Of a stretch of 33,582 bases of DNA, positions 1 through 8,127 are shown in pieces; the stretch's first letter is position 1; the number at the start of each line of letters is the position of its first letter. The position numbers were made by a program, and so were the translations under genes. The stretch comes from Pseudomonadota bacterium (GTDB taxonomy: Bacteria; Pseudomonadota; Alphaproteobacteria; Rhizobiales; Xanthobacteraceae): the NCBI GenBank assembly GCA_018971625.1, contig JAGXAJ010000050.1, forward strand, positions 1 to 33,582, written 5' to 3'. A model generated the notes under the pieces. It was not told the origin of the DNA. It worked only from the letters and a program-made list of their open reading frames with translations, and did not search any database.

Positions 1-18
1 AACGACAATTTCCGGGCT

Positions 19-543
19 TCAGCCGATCTGGATTTTGCTGTCGGAAACGAATTGATAGGGCGGCACCGGCAAGTTGAGGGGTGCCGGCCCCTGGCGAATG
101 CGACCGGAGGAGTCGTATTGCGAGCCATGGCACGGGCAGAAGAAGCCGTCATAATTGCCGTCATGGGCGATCGGGATGCAGCCGAGATGGGTGCAGATGC
201 CGATCACGACCAGCCAGTTGTCATGACCTTCCTTGACCCGGGACTGATCGGTTTGCGGATCGCGAAGTTCCGACACCGGCACCTGGCGCGCCTCGTCGAT
301 CTGTTTCTTGGTGCGGTTCATGATGTAGATCGGCTTGCCGCGCCAGAAGACCTTGATGTCCTGGCCTTCAGCAATCGGCGTCAGGTCGACTTCGATCGGC
401 GCGCCAGCCGCGACCGTCGAGGCATCCGGATTCATCTGGGAAACCAGCGGCCAGGCGGTGGCCGCCGCGCCTACCGCGGCGACGGCTCCCGTCGCAACTA
501 AGAGGAAATCACGGCGTGAGCCTTCCGAAGACGCTGTCGTCAC
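19..543 (-). CDS. petA: Ubiquinol-cytochrome c reductase Rieske iron-sulfur subunit
   Basis: This is the [2Fe-2S] subunit of the cytochrome bc1 complex. It carries electrons from ubiquinol to cytochrome c1 on the periplasmic side of the inner membrane. The 174-residue product has a twin-arginine motif (SRRDFLL, residues 9-15) followed by one hydrophobic anchor. The two cluster-binding boxes are CTHLGC (117-122) and CPCHGS (136-141): C117, H119, C136 and H139 are the ligands, and C122/C138 form the usual disulfide. The start is a GTG at 543, about 10 bases downstream of an AAAGG ribosome site. An ATG at 551 is out of frame. The cytochrome b gene would be expected just beyond the left edge, since the family is normally ordered petA-petB-petC. 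The identification is secure. Confidence 0.96.
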   Translation of the reverse strand: MTTASSEGSRRDFLLVATGAVAAVGAAATAWPLVSQMNPDASTVAAGAPIEVDLTPIAEGQDIKVFWRGKPIYIMNRTKKQIDEARQVPVSELRDPQTDQSRVKEGHDNWLVVIGICTHLGCIPIAHDGNYDGFFCPCHGSQYDSSGRIRQGPAPLNLPVPPYQFVSDSKIQIG

Positions 544-828
544 GATTTCATAACCTTTCCAACTGCACGTCCCAGCACCTGCCGGTGCCCGCGACCCCCG
601 TCGCGATATCTTGGAAGCTGCTCTTGTCCCAGCCCAATTAGACTAAAGAGGCAGTCCAAAATCGTTTTATTGGCACCCTTGCCGCAAGAGCGCAAGCCCG
701 CTATCGGCTGACGAGCGTGCAATGCGCGCTAAATCCGCATCGAGCGGCGATTTATTCCGACATCGCATTGGCGACCGAAGGGGCCACAGCCCCTGTCACC
801 GAAGTTCGGCACCAGGGTCCGTCAGAGA

Positions 829-1299
829 ATGCAGATCGCACTTTTCCAGCCCGACATTCCGCAGAATACCGGCACGATTCTGCGTCTCTGCGCCTGCCTG
901 GACGTGGCTGCCCATATCATCGAGCCAGCGGGATTTCCGGTGTCCGATCGGCATTTCCGCCGGGCCGGGATGGATTATCTCGACCAGGTGACGATTACGC
1001 GCCACAATTCGTGGTCAAAATTCCAGCAATGGCGTAACGACGAGGCCTGCCGGCTGATCCTGTTCACGACCAAGGCCAGCGGCTCCTACCTTGATTATCG
1101 GTTTGGGGCGGCCGACATCCTGCTGTTCGGGCGGGAATCGGCCGGGGTGCCCGACGAGGTCGCCAGCGCGGCCGATGCGCGGGTGGTGATCCCGATCAGA
1201 CCAGGCCTGCGTTCGCTCAATGTCGCGATGTCGGTCGCCATGGCCTTGGGCGAAGCATTGCGGCAAATCGACGCCGGAATCCGGGAGATGAAAGGTTGA
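829..1299 (+). CDS. trmL: tRNA (cytidine(34)-2'-O)-methyltransferase
   Basis: This SPOUT-class methyltransferase puts a 2'-O-methyl group on the wobble base of tRNA-Leu isoacceptors, using S-adenosylmethionine. The 156-residue length is typical of TrmL. The N-terminus (MQIALFQPDIPQNTG) is the family signature, and the C-terminal half holds the knot motifs LLFGRESAGVP and IPIRPGLRSLNVAMSVAM, which bind the cofactor. The gene diverges from petA across a 285-base gap in which I see no further gene. Its TGA stop overlaps the TTG start of queE (TTGA), so the two are probably translated from one message. That pairs two tRNA wobble-position functions. Confidence 0.93.
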   Translation: MQIALFQPDIPQNTGTILRLCACLDVAAHIIEPAGFPVSDRHFRRAGMDYLDQVTITRHNSWSKFQQWRNDEACRLILFTTKASGSYLDYRFGAADILLFGRESAGVPDEVASAADARVVIPIRPGLRSLNVAMSVAMALGEALRQIDAGIREMKG

Positions 1300-1931
1300 G
1301 TTACGCGGTCAAGGAGATATTTCTGACGTTGCAGGGCGAAGGCGCCCATGCCGGCCGCGCGGCTGTGTTTTGCCGGTTCTCCGGCTGCAATCTCTGGAGC
1401 GGCCGCGAGCAGGATCGCGCGACGGCGACCTGCCGGTTCTGCGACACCGATTTCGTCGACACTGACGGCACCCTGGGTGGCCGCTACGGCTCGGCCGATG
1501 AACTCGCCGAGACTGTCGCCGCGCAATGGGCGCAGGGGGTCAATGCCAACCGCTACACGGTCTTGACTGGCGGCGAGCCGTTGCTGCAGGTGGACACCGC
1601 ACTGATCGATGCGCTTCATGCCCGCGGCTTCGCCATCGGGGTCGAGACCAATGGCACCATCGTCCCGCCCGATGGCATGGACTGGATCTGCGTCAGCCCC
1701 AAGGCCGGCGCCGAACTGGCGGTCCGGCAGGGACATGAGCTCAAGCTGGTCTATCCGCAAGCGGATGCGAAGCCGGAGACGTTTGTCGACCTCGCCTTCG
1801 AGCGCTTCTCGCTGCAGCCGATGGACGGGCCGGATGTGATCGAGAATACCGCGCGCGCGGTCGAGTATTGCCTGCGCCACCCGCAATGGCGGCTCAGCCT
1901 GCAGACGCACAAGACGCTTGGTATCAGGTAG
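1296..1931 (+). CDS. queE: 7-carboxy-7-deazaguanine synthase, radical SAM
   Basis: QueE rearranges 6-carboxytetrahydropterin to 7-carboxy-7-deazaguanine in queuosine biosynthesis. The 211-residue protein has the start KEIFLTLQGEGAHAG and an iron-sulfur motif with C31, C46 and C49. This CX14CX2C spacing differs from the classic CX3CX2C of radical SAM enzymes, and I recall it from a proteobacterial QueE subgroup. LTGGEPLLQ and VETNGT follow as SAM and substrate contacts. The start is a TTG overlapping the trmL stop, with a GGAG ribosome site about 8 bases upstream; no ATG fits better. Its last codons and stop lie in the first unit of a triplicated 14-base repeat. queD follows 61 bases downstream. 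Confidence 0.93.
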   Translation: MSYAVKEIFLTLQGEGAHAGRAAVFCRFSGCNLWSGREQDRATATCRFCDTDFVDTDGTLGGRYGSADELAETVAAQWAQGVNANRYTVLTGGEPLLQVDTALIDALHARGFAIGVETNGTIVPPDGMDWICVSPKAGAELAVRQGHELKLVYPQADAKPETFVDLAFERFSLQPMDGPDVIENTARAVEYCLRHPQWRLSLQTHKTLGIR

Positions 1932-1967
1932 ATTCGGTATCAGGTAGATACGCGGCATCAGGTAGAT
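1920..1967 (+). repeat. Triplicated 14-base unit at the end of queE
   Basis: The unit ggtatcaggtagat occurs at 1920-1933 and 1936-1949. A third copy with one change (ggcatcaggtagat) lies at 1954-1967. The starts are 16 and 18 bases apart. The first copy supplies the last two codons and TAG stop of queE; the others fall in the gap before queD. Confidence 0.9.
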
Positions 1968-1992
1968 TTGGCAATATGATCTGGGTTTTTTG

Positions 1993-2355
1993 ATGTGGGA
2001 ATTGACGAAATCGTTCCGGTTCGAGGCCGCCCACGCGCTGCCGGGAACGACGCGTGGCGGAGCCAGCGAGGAGATCCACGGCCACTCGTTTCGCGCCGAG
2101 GTGACGGTGCGCGGCGCGCCGGACCCTGCGACCGGCATGCTGCTCGATCTCGGCGTGCTCGAACGCAGCCTCGCCGACGTGCAGAAGTTGCTCGACCACA
2201 AGATGCTCAACAACGTGGAAAGACTGGGCGCGCCGACGCTTGAAAACCTCTCGCGCTTCATCTGGGAACGGTTGCAGTCCGTCGGCCGGATCACCAGGGT
2301 GAGCGTGCATCGCGACAGTTGCAACGAAAGCTGCAGCTATTTCGGCCCGCAGTGA
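1993..2355 (+). CDS. queD: 6-carboxytetrahydropterin synthase family protein (QueD/PTPS fold) lacking the catalytic Cys
   Basis: COG0720 enzymes act on dihydroneopterin triphosphate. QueD makes 6-carboxytetrahydropterin, the QueE substrate. The 120-residue product has the zinc ligands H14, H29 and H31 (AAHAL, IHGH) and the LDH motif (D68-H69). However, the position before HGH where QueD carries Cys (C-x3-HGH) is Ser25, followed by Glu26 (SEEIHGH). The only cysteines are C110 and C114 near the C-terminus. The pterin-anchoring Glu of E. coli QueD (KETC) aligns with Asp108 (RDSC). Glu three residues before HGH recalls the PTPS-III type that feeds folate synthesis. The position after queE argues for queuosine, so the reaction is uncertain. 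The start is ATG 1993; a TTG at 1990 is in frame. Confidence 0.82.
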   Translation: MWELTKSFRFEAAHALPGTTRGGASEEIHGHSFRAEVTVRGAPDPATGMLLDLGVLERSLADVQKLLDHKMLNNVERLGAPTLENLSRFIWERLQSVGRITRVSVHRDSCNESCSYFGPQ

Positions 2356-2372
2356 TTTGCTAAGAAAGTCCC

Positions 2373-3281
2373 ATGACACTTCCTGATAATATGGCACTTG
2401 CCGACGATATCGACGCGCGCAAGACCAGGGCTAGAGCCTGGTTCGAAAGCCTGCGTGACGAACTGCGCCTGTTGTTCGAGGCGCTGGAAGACGAAGCTCC
2501 GCCCGCGCTCTATCCAGGCAGCCCCGGCCGCTTTGTCGTAACCCCCTGGGAACGCACCGACCACTCCGGCGCCAAGGGCGGCGGCGGCGTGATGTCGATG
2601 ATGCATGGCCGGCTTTTCGAGAAGATCGGCGTACATTGCTCGACGGTGTATGGCGAATTCGCCCCAGAATTCCGCAGCCAGATCCAGGGCGCTGGCGACG
2701 ATGCGCATTTCTGGGCCTCGGGCATCTCGATGATCGCGCACTTGCGCAATCCGCACGTGCCGGCGGTGCACATGAACACCCGCTTCGTGGTCACCACCAA
2801 GGCCTGGTTCGGCGGCGGCGCCGACCTGACGCCGGTGCTCGATCGGCGGAGAACGCAGCAAGACCCCGATACGGTGGCCTTTCATGCGGCGATGGAAGGC
2901 GCTTGCAGCGGCCACAACGGGGTGGCGTCGTACGAGAAATTCAAGAAGTGGTGCGACGAATATTTCTACCTGCCGCATCGCAATGAAGCCCGCGGCATCG
3001 GCGGCATTTTCTACGATCATCATGATTCCGGCGATTGGAACGCCGACTTCGATTTCACGAGAGATGTCGGACGCGCCTTGGCGAGCATCTATCCGACGTT
3101 GGTGCGCCGGAATTTCAACACGCCATGGACGGCCGAGGACCGCGAAGAGCAGTTGATCCGCCGTGGCCGCTATGCCGAATTCAACCTGCTGTATGATCGC
3201 GGCACGACATTCGGGCTGAAAACCGGCGGCAATGTCGATTCGATTCTGTCGTCGATGCCGCCGGAAGTGAAGTGGCCATAG
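2373..3281 (+). CDS. hemF: Oxygen-dependent coproporphyrinogen III oxidase
   Basis: HemF oxidatively decarboxylates coproporphyrinogen III to protoporphyrinogen IX in haem synthesis, using O2, in the cytoplasm. The 302-residue protein is close to the family norm and carries recognisable family blocks: [19 protein letters not shown], the MNTRF and [10 protein letters not shown] segments, [21 protein letters not shown] with FYDH, and the C-terminal signature [15 protein letters not shown]...PPEVKWP. It lies 17 bases after queD in the same direction, and its stop is 2 bases before the ATG of the HAD gene, so co-transcription is likely. The family assignment is firm. Aerobic bacteria often also carry hemN, which is not in this window. 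Confidence 0.96.
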   Translation: MTLPDNMALADDIDARKTRARAWFESLRDELRLLFEALEDEAPPALYPGSPGRFVVTPWERTDHSGAKGGGGVMSMMHGRLFEKIGVHCSTVYGEFAPEFRSQIQGAGDDAHFWASGISMIAHLRNPHVPAVHMNTRFVVTTKAWFGGGADLTPVLDRRRTQQDPDTVAFHAAMEGACSGHNGVASYEKFKKWCDEYFYLPHRNEARGIGGIFYDHHDSGDWNADFDFTRDVGRALASIYPTLVRRNFNTPWTAEDREEQLIRRGRYAEFNLLYDRGTTFGLKTGGNVDSILSSMPPEVKWP

Positions 3282-3283
3282 CC

Positions 3284-4018
3284 ATGCCGCAGCTGCCGCG
3301 CGCGATGCTGATCGACATGGACGACACTATCCTGTCGGCCTATGGACGTCCCGAAATCGCCTGGAACATTGTAGCCACCGAATTCGCCGACGAACTGACG
3401 CCGCACTCTCCGCGCGAGGTCGCCGAAACGATCCTGTCCGAGGCTCGAAAATTCTGGTCCACCGCCGAGCCGGTGTGGCGGCTGCAACTTCACGAAGCCC
3501 GGCAGATCACGGTCAAGAATGGTTTTGCCGCGCTCGTGGCTGCCGGCAAGACAGGCCTTTCCGAACAGCTTGCGATACGAATCGCCGATCGTTTCACGGC
3601 CTATCGCGAGGAGGAGACGTTCGTGTTTCCCGGCGCGCACGACGCGATCGATGCGTTGAAGGCGCTCGGCGTCAAACTCGCGCTGGTCACCAATGGGGCA
3701 GCCGGCATCCAGCGCGCCAAGGTCGAACGCTTCGCGCTGACCCACCGGTTCGACCACATCCAGATCGAGGGCGAGCATGGTTTTGGCAAACCCGACGAGC
3801 GGGCCTATCTGCATGCGATGAGCGCGCTCGGCGTCGAAGCCCCCGATACCTGGATGATCGGCGACAATCTGGAGTGGGAAGTCGAGGCGCCGCAGCGGCT
3901 CGGCATCTATGCAATCTGGATCGATACGCATGGCGAAGGCCTGCCGCCTGGCGCCGCCATCAAGCCCGATCGCATCATCCGCTCGCTGACCGAACTACTG
4001 CCCGCCGAACGCCGGTAG
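3284..4018 (+). CDS. HAD-family hydrolase
   Basis: A haloacid-dehalogenase-superfamily protein, probably a phosphatase for a small metabolite; the substrate cannot be read from sequence. Motif I is DMDDTIL (nucleophile D11, acid D13), motif II is LVTNGAAG, the motif III Lys lies in GFGKPD, and motif IV is MIGDNLEWEV. A helical cap separates motifs I and II, so this is a class I (C1 cap) enzyme. An in-frame GTG at 3272, inside the end of hemF, has a better spaced GGAAG ribosome site (4 bases away) and would add four residues. ATG 3284 was chosen by codon type, so the start is uncertain. It ends the trmL-to-hemF gene run and converges on the cca gene. Confidence 0.88.
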   Translation: MPQLPRAMLIDMDDTILSAYGRPEIAWNIVATEFADELTPHSPREVAETILSEARKFWSTAEPVWRLQLHEARQITVKNGFAALVAAGKTGLSEQLAIRIADRFTAYREEETFVFPGAHDAIDALKALGVKLALVTNGAAGIQRAKVERFALTHRFDHIQIEGEHGFGKPDERAYLHAMSALGVEAPDTWMIGDNLEWEVEAPQRLGIYAIWIDTHGEGLPPGAAIKPDRIIRSLTELLPAERR

Positions 4019-4089
4019 TCCGGCTGCGTCGCGAGTGCGAAACGCACGTGCTGATGCAGACAGGGGCAGCGCCGAACTCAAAAGAATAT

Positions 4090-5346
4090 TCAAAGCCGAT
4101 GATCGCGGCTGAAGCGTGCGACGGTATGGTCGGCGATGGCGTCCAGCGCAGGCCTCTCGGCCGGAAAATCCGCTGCAAGCCAGGCGTCCTCCGCCAAAGC
4201 GAGTACATGTCCGAGTGCCGGACCTTCGGCAATCCCGCGCGCGACGAAATCGGCTGCCTTCAGCGGGAAGTTCGGCACGCTCCAGCGTTCGGGCAAGTTC
4301 ACAAGCTCACGCCAGCGCGGGCAATCCGGTTCGTCGCCGGAGCGCGCCCAAGCCAGCATCAGCCGGTCGCGGTAGCGCTCGGCGCCGAGCCGGTACAGCC
4401 GCCGCCGGGCCGTCGCCTGGTCCATTCCACCAAGCCGCCACCAACGATGGCCCATGGAATCCAGCGTCTTGGCCTCCTGATTGGTCAGCCGGAGCCGCCC
4501 TGACAACCGCTTTGCGTCTTCGGTTACGGCGACCGCAAGTGCGCCGAGCCGGCGAACGGCGTTCGGCTGCAGGCCGAGCGCACGTTCTGCCGCGATCATC
4601 GCGGCAAACGGCCCAGTATAAAAGACGCCGCCGAAAATCGGGAGCAGAAGGCCGCCATCGGCCATCGCCGAAACGGCACCCCCAGCGCCGTCCGCGATCA
4701 TCAGTTTCATCACTTCCATGCGCACGCGTTCGGCGGATAGTGCGGCAAGCCCGGCGTGCCCCCTGATGCAAGCGAGATATCCGGCGCGATCGGGTTCGCC
4801 CGAGCCATAGCTGGCGTGAATGCGGAAGAACCTGAGGATGCGCAGACAGTCCTCGGCAATACGACGGTCGGGGTCGCCGATGAAGCGCACGCGTCTTGCC
4901 GCGATATCCGGCAGTCCGCCGACATGATCATGCACGACGCCAGCGGCATCGACCGACAGCCCGTTGATCGTGAAATCACGCCGTTCGGCGTCGCGCGCCC
5001 AGTCGCGCCCGAATGCAACCTTGGCCTTGCGGCCATAGGTCTCGACGTCTTCGCGCAGGGTGGTGACCTCGAACGGCCGGGCTTCAACCACCAGCGTCAC
5101 AGTACCATGCTCGATACCGGTCGGTACGCTCTTGATGCCGGCGGCCTTGGCGCGGCTGATTACCTCGGCCGGCAGCGCCGTGGTCGCGATATCGATGTCG
5201 CCGATCGGAGCCGCGAGCAGCGCATTGCGAACCGCGCCCCCGACAACGCGCGCCTCTTCGCCGTCACCGTTCAGCACCGCAAGCACCCGCGCGGCAGGAC
5301 CCGATCTCAACCAGGGCGCCGCGTCGAGCACACGCGCATCCGTCAT
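4090..5346 (-). CDS. cca: CCA tRNA nucleotidyltransferase
   Basis: This class II nucleotidyltransferase adds or repairs the 3' CCA end of tRNAs without a nucleic-acid template. The N-terminal head contains GGAVRN (36-41) and the metal-binding D50-I-D52 motif. RRDFTIN (122-128) and the DPDRRIAEDCLRILRFFR block (flexible loop and nucleotide-binding helix region) follow. The 418-residue length suits the bacterial family, and the helical C-terminal tail is typical of alphaproteobacteria. The ATG overlaps the stop of the upstream DUF6111 gene as ATGA. It is the last gene of a four-gene operon and ends 71 bases from the convergent HAD gene. Confidence 0.95.
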   Translation of the reverse strand: MTDARVLDAAPWLRSGPAARVLAVLNGDGEEARVVGGAVRNALLAAPIGDIDIATTALPAEVISRAKAAGIKSVPTGIEHGTVTLVVEARPFEVTTLREDVETYGRKAKVAFGRDWARDAERRDFTINGLSVDAAGVVHDHVGGLPDIAARRVRFIGDPDRRIAEDCLRILRFFRIHASYGSGEPDRAGYLACIRGHAGLAALSAERVRMEVMKLMIADGAGGAVSAMADGGLLLPIFGGVFYTGPFAAMIAAERALGLQPNAVRRLGALAVAVTEDAKRLSGRLRLTNQEAKTLDSMGHRWWRLGGMDQATARRRLYRLGAERYRDRLMLAWARSGDEPDCPRWRELVNLPERWSVPNFPLKAADFVARGIAEGPALGHVLALAEDAWLAADFPAERPALDAIADHTVARFSRDHRL

Positions 5347-5606
5347 TTTTCAACTCCGGGGATGAACTTGCCGTTTTCGACATGGGCCGGAATGTAGATC
5401 GAGTTCGGCGGTGCGCCGGAAAATTGCGCGAGCAGCACGAAACTGATTGCGACCAGCACCATCGCGCCGAGCGTAAGCTTGGCGATCAAATGCAGCGGCC
5501 ACGAGGTCTGCGCCAGCACTCCCGAGCGCGAGGCGATCAGAATCAACGCATAGACCGCGAACGGAATCAGGAAAATTCCGATCTCGGTGAGCGCCGGACG
5601 GATCAT
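5343..5606 (-). CDS. DUF6111 family small membrane protein
   Basis: An 87-residue protein with two predicted membrane spans: the first near residues 8-25 (IFLIPFAVYALILIA) and the second near 43-62 (LTLGAMVLVAISFVLLAQF). A polar tail ends in YIPAHVENGKFIPGVEK. This layout matches the alphaproteobacterial family DUF6111, whose function is unknown. Start and stop both overlap neighbours by four bases (ATGA on each side), placing it between the CoA-type NUDIX gene and cca. Its constant partnership with tRNA end-repair may be only genomic co-conservation; nothing in the sequence suggests an enzymatic role. Confidence 0.82.
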   Translation of the reverse strand: MIRPALTEIGIFLIPFAVYALILIASRSGVLAQTSWPLHLIAKLTLGAMVLVAISFVLLAQFSGAPPNSIYIPAHVENGKFIPGVEK

Positions 5607-6274
5607 GGCAGGCAGATCCTCTCATAGAGCACGCGCAGAATTCCCGCGGTCGCGCCCCAGATATATCGATCCGCGAACGGCATCGCGTAGTATGAACGCG
5701 CGATTCCACGAAACTTCTTGCTATGCACCTGGTGATTGCCCGGATCCATCAGGAACGACAGCGGCACCTCGAACACATCGTCGACCTCGGCTTCGTTGAT
5801 GCGCAGCCTGAAGCCGGAGCGGACACGCGCCACCGTCGGCAGAATGCGAAACCCGAAGCTGGTCCCGTAGAGATCAAGATAGCCGATCGGATCGATGAAT
5901 TCGCGGGCAAGCCCGATCTCCTCCCAGGCCTCGCGTAACGCGGCTTCGAGCGGCGAAGCGTCGGTCGGGTCGATCTTGCCACCGGGAAAGGAGATCTGGC
6001 CGGCGTGGTCGTGGAGATGCGCCGCACGCTGCGTCAGCAGCACGGTCGGCTGCGCGTGATCGACCACCGCGATCAGCACCGCGGCGGGCCGGACCGGTTG
6101 TTCGCGCGCGAGGATTGCCAGCATGCGATCGGTGCCGCGATCCCCGCTCGGCGGCACGATGCCGGCATCCGTCAGCGCCGGCGGGACATCGAAGCGCAGC
6201 CGCGCGCGGGCCCGATCGAAGAACTCCGTCGAACCGAACACGGCAGGCTCGGCCTTCAGCAACGATCCATTCAA
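5603..6274 (-). CDS. CoA pyrophosphatase-like NUDIX hydrolase
   Basis: Probably cleaves coenzyme A or its derivatives to 3',5'-ADP and phosphopantetheine, a NUDIX activity in the NudL/PCD1 subfamily. The CoA-type signature LLTQRAAHLHDHAGQISFP leads into the NUDIX box GGKIDPTDASPLEAALREAWEEIGL, in which the catalytic REAWEE matches REUxEE and the closing Gly-Leu is present. The length is 223 residues. The start is a TTG at 6274 overlapping the TGA of the DUF1285 gene (TTGA); no in-frame ATG lies nearby. The stop overlaps the next gene as ATGA, so it is translationally coupled on both sides. Confidence 0.9.
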   Translation of the reverse strand: MNGSLLKAEPAVFGSTEFFDRARARLRFDVPPALTDAGIVPPSGDRGTDRMLAILAREQPVRPAAVLIAVVDHAQPTVLLTQRAAHLHDHAGQISFPGGKIDPTDASPLEAALREAWEEIGLAREFIDPIGYLDLYGTSFGFRILPTVARVRSGFRLRINEAEVDDVFEVPLSFLMDPGNHQVHSKKFRGIARSYYAMPFADRYIWGATAGILRVLYERICLP

Positions 6275-6882
6275 GGCGCGCCCCTCACCTGCTCCGCATC
6301 GGCCATCGCAAAGAACTCGCCCCCGGAAGCGATTCCAAACATCGGACGACCATCGACCACTCGCTCCTCGCCAATGTCAACCAGATCATAATAGATCGCC
6401 CGCGTGACCTTGGCCCACAAATCGGCGCGGACGTGCAGATAGGGCGTGAGTCCGCCGTCGGCGGCGGCCTCGAATCGCAACCGATGGGCAGAATCGCATG
6501 CCACCCAGTCGTCGACATTGGTCCGGAACCGCAGCAAGCGAGCGCTTTCGTCGCCCTCCTTCATCATCTCGACGGCGAGGAACGGCGCATCGTCAACACG
6601 GATGCCGACCTTCTCCACCGGAGTCACGAGAAAGTGCTTGCCGTTCTCGCGCTTTAGAATGGTCGAGAACAATCGCACCAGTGCGGACCGCCCGATTGGC
6701 GTACCCATGTAGAACCACACGCCATCACTGGCGATTCGCATGTCGAGATCGCCACAGAACGGCGGATTCCATAAATGCACTGGTGGCAGCCCCTTGCCGG
6801 CCGGACTGGCGTTGGTGGCCTCCCGGGCGGCAACGGTCAAGCCTTCAAGGCCACGTTGCGTGATCTGCCCTTGGTTCGCCAT
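6271..6882 (-). CDS. DUF1285 domain-containing protein
   Basis: A 203-residue cytoplasmic protein. LPPVHLWNPPFCGDLDMRI and the block GVWFYMGTPIGRSALVRLFSTIL with HFLVTPVEKVGI are the recognisable core of DUF1285. The family is widespread in proteobacteria and of unknown biochemical role. It is the first gene of the minus-strand operon DUF1285-NUDIX-DUF6111-cca and starts at an ATG that diverges from moxR across 240 bases. No signal peptide or membrane segment is visible. The family call is firm and no function is assigned. Confidence 0.9.
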   Translation of the reverse strand: MANQGQITQRGLEGLTVAAREATNASPAGKGLPPVHLWNPPFCGDLDMRIASDGVWFYMGTPIGRSALVRLFSTILKRENGKHFLVTPVEKVGIRVDDAPFLAVEMMKEGDESARLLRFRTNVDDWVACDSAHRLRFEAAADGGLTPYLHVRADLWAKVTRAIYYDLVDIGEERVVDGRPMFGIASGGEFFAMADAEQVRGAP

Positions 6883-7122
6883 TGTTTGCCCTCATCTGAC
6901 CGCTTCGATTGGCACAATTGATGCGCTGTTCCGGTATGTTCAAGACACTGGATTACAGCAGCAATCCTAAGTTAACTCGCCACTTCGTGATGCCGTTCGC
7001 ACCCCCGAATTCCGATAATATGGGGATAGTTTAACTCAACGAATGCATGCCCTTCGCATAGGCTTAGCATGGGTTCATGGCATGACGTCGCGATCGGCGG
7101 CAATGGCGCAAAGGATACCTAA

Positions 7123-8127
7123 ATGGCAGGCGCGGACAGTGTCGAAAAACTCGAGGATGTGATTGTCCGCTCGGCCGAGCAGGTCGCCGGCCAGATCCGT
7201 GCCGCAAAAGACGCGATCGCAACCGTCATTTTCGGCCAGGAGCGCGTGATCGAGAACACCCTGGTGACGATCCTGTCCGGTGGCCACGCGCTGCTGATCG
7301 GCGTGCCTGGCCTCGCCAAGACCAAGCTGGTCGAGACGCTCGGGATCACGCTCGGGCTGGAGGCCAAGCGCATCCAGTTCACGCCGGACCTGATGCCCTC
7401 CGACATCCTCGGCGCCGAGGTGCTGGACGAGAGCAGCGCCGGCAAGCGCTCGTTCCGTTTCATCTCGGGCCCGATATTTGCGCAGCTTCTGATGGCCGAT
7501 GAAATCAACCGCGCCAGCCCGCGCACGCAATCGGCGCTGCTGCAGGCGATGCAGGAACAGCACATCACGATCGCCGGTGCGCGGCATGAGCTGCCGAAGC
7601 CGTTCCATGTGCTGGCGACACAAAACCCGCTGGAGCAGGAAGGCACCTATCCCCTGCCGGAAGCGCAACTCGACCGTTTCCTGATGGAAATCGACGTCGA
7701 CTATCCCGATCGCGATGCCGAGCGCCGCATCCTGTTCGAAACCACCGGCGCCGAGGAGACGCTGGCCAAGACCGCGATGAATGCCGAGACCCTGACCACC
7801 GCGCAAAGGCTGGTGCGGCGGCTGCCGGTCGGCGACAGCGTGGTCGAAGCGATCCTGTCGCTGGTACGCTCGGCCCGGCCGGGGCCGGAAGGCGGCGAAG
7901 CCGGCAAGCTGATCGCCTGGGGACCGGGTCCCCGCGCCAGCCAGTCGCTGATGCTGGCGGTGCGTGCCCGCGCCTTGCTCGACGGACGCCTAGCGCCCTC
8001 GGTCGATGACGTGCTGGACCTAGCTGAGCCGGTCCTCAAGCACCGCATGGCGCTGACGTTCTCGGCCCGCGCCGAGGGGCGTACTATTTCTGATGTGATC
8101 CGGCAATTGAAGGCTCGGATCGGTTGA
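7123..8127 (+). CDS. MoxR-family AAA+ ATPase
   Basis: MoxR ATPases act as chaperone-like remodellers, usually together with DUF58 and von-Willebrand-type proteins encoded next to them. The 334-residue protein shows Walker A (GVPGLAKT, 60-67), Walker B (LLMADE, 122-127) with EINRASPRTQSALLQAMQE, sensor 1 in VLATQNPLEQEGTYPLPEAQLDRF, and a C-terminal lid. The upstream 240 bases hold the divergent promoters, and AAAGGAT gives a reasonable ribosome site at the ATG. The TGA stop overlaps the next ATG as TGATG. It heads a four-gene operon (moxR, DUF58, BatA/DUF4159, large membrane protein), the usual rhizobial arrangement. Confidence 0.95.
   Translation: MAGADSVEKLEDVIVRSAEQVAGQIRAAKDAIATVIFGQERVIENTLVTILSGGHALLIGVPGLAKTKLVETLGITLGLEAKRIQFTPDLMPSDILGAEVLDESSAGKRSFRFISGPIFAQLLMADEINRASPRTQSALLQAMQEQHITIAGARHELPKPFHVLATQNPLEQEGTYPLPEAQLDRFLMEIDVDYPDRDAERRILFETTGAEETLAKTAMNAETLTTAQRLVRRLPVGDSVVEAILSLVRSARPGPEGGEAGKLIAWGPGPRASQSLMLAVRARALLDGRLAPSVDDVLDLAEPVLKHRMALTFSARAEGRTISDVIRQLKARIG

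Noticed and set aside
540..1037. Small open frames in the petA-trmL gap (540-722 minus, 717-1037 plus)
   Set aside because: No ribosome sites or conserved features; they overlap the trmL coding region or lie in the promoter gap.
1095..2324. 409-codon minus-strand open frame across trmL, queE and queD
   Set aside because: It overlaps three well-identified genes and has no family resemblance.
4035..4047. Hairpin gtgcg-aaa-cgcac between the HAD and cca genes
   Set aside because: Only 5 bp with no T run; too weak to call a terminator in GC-rich DNA.
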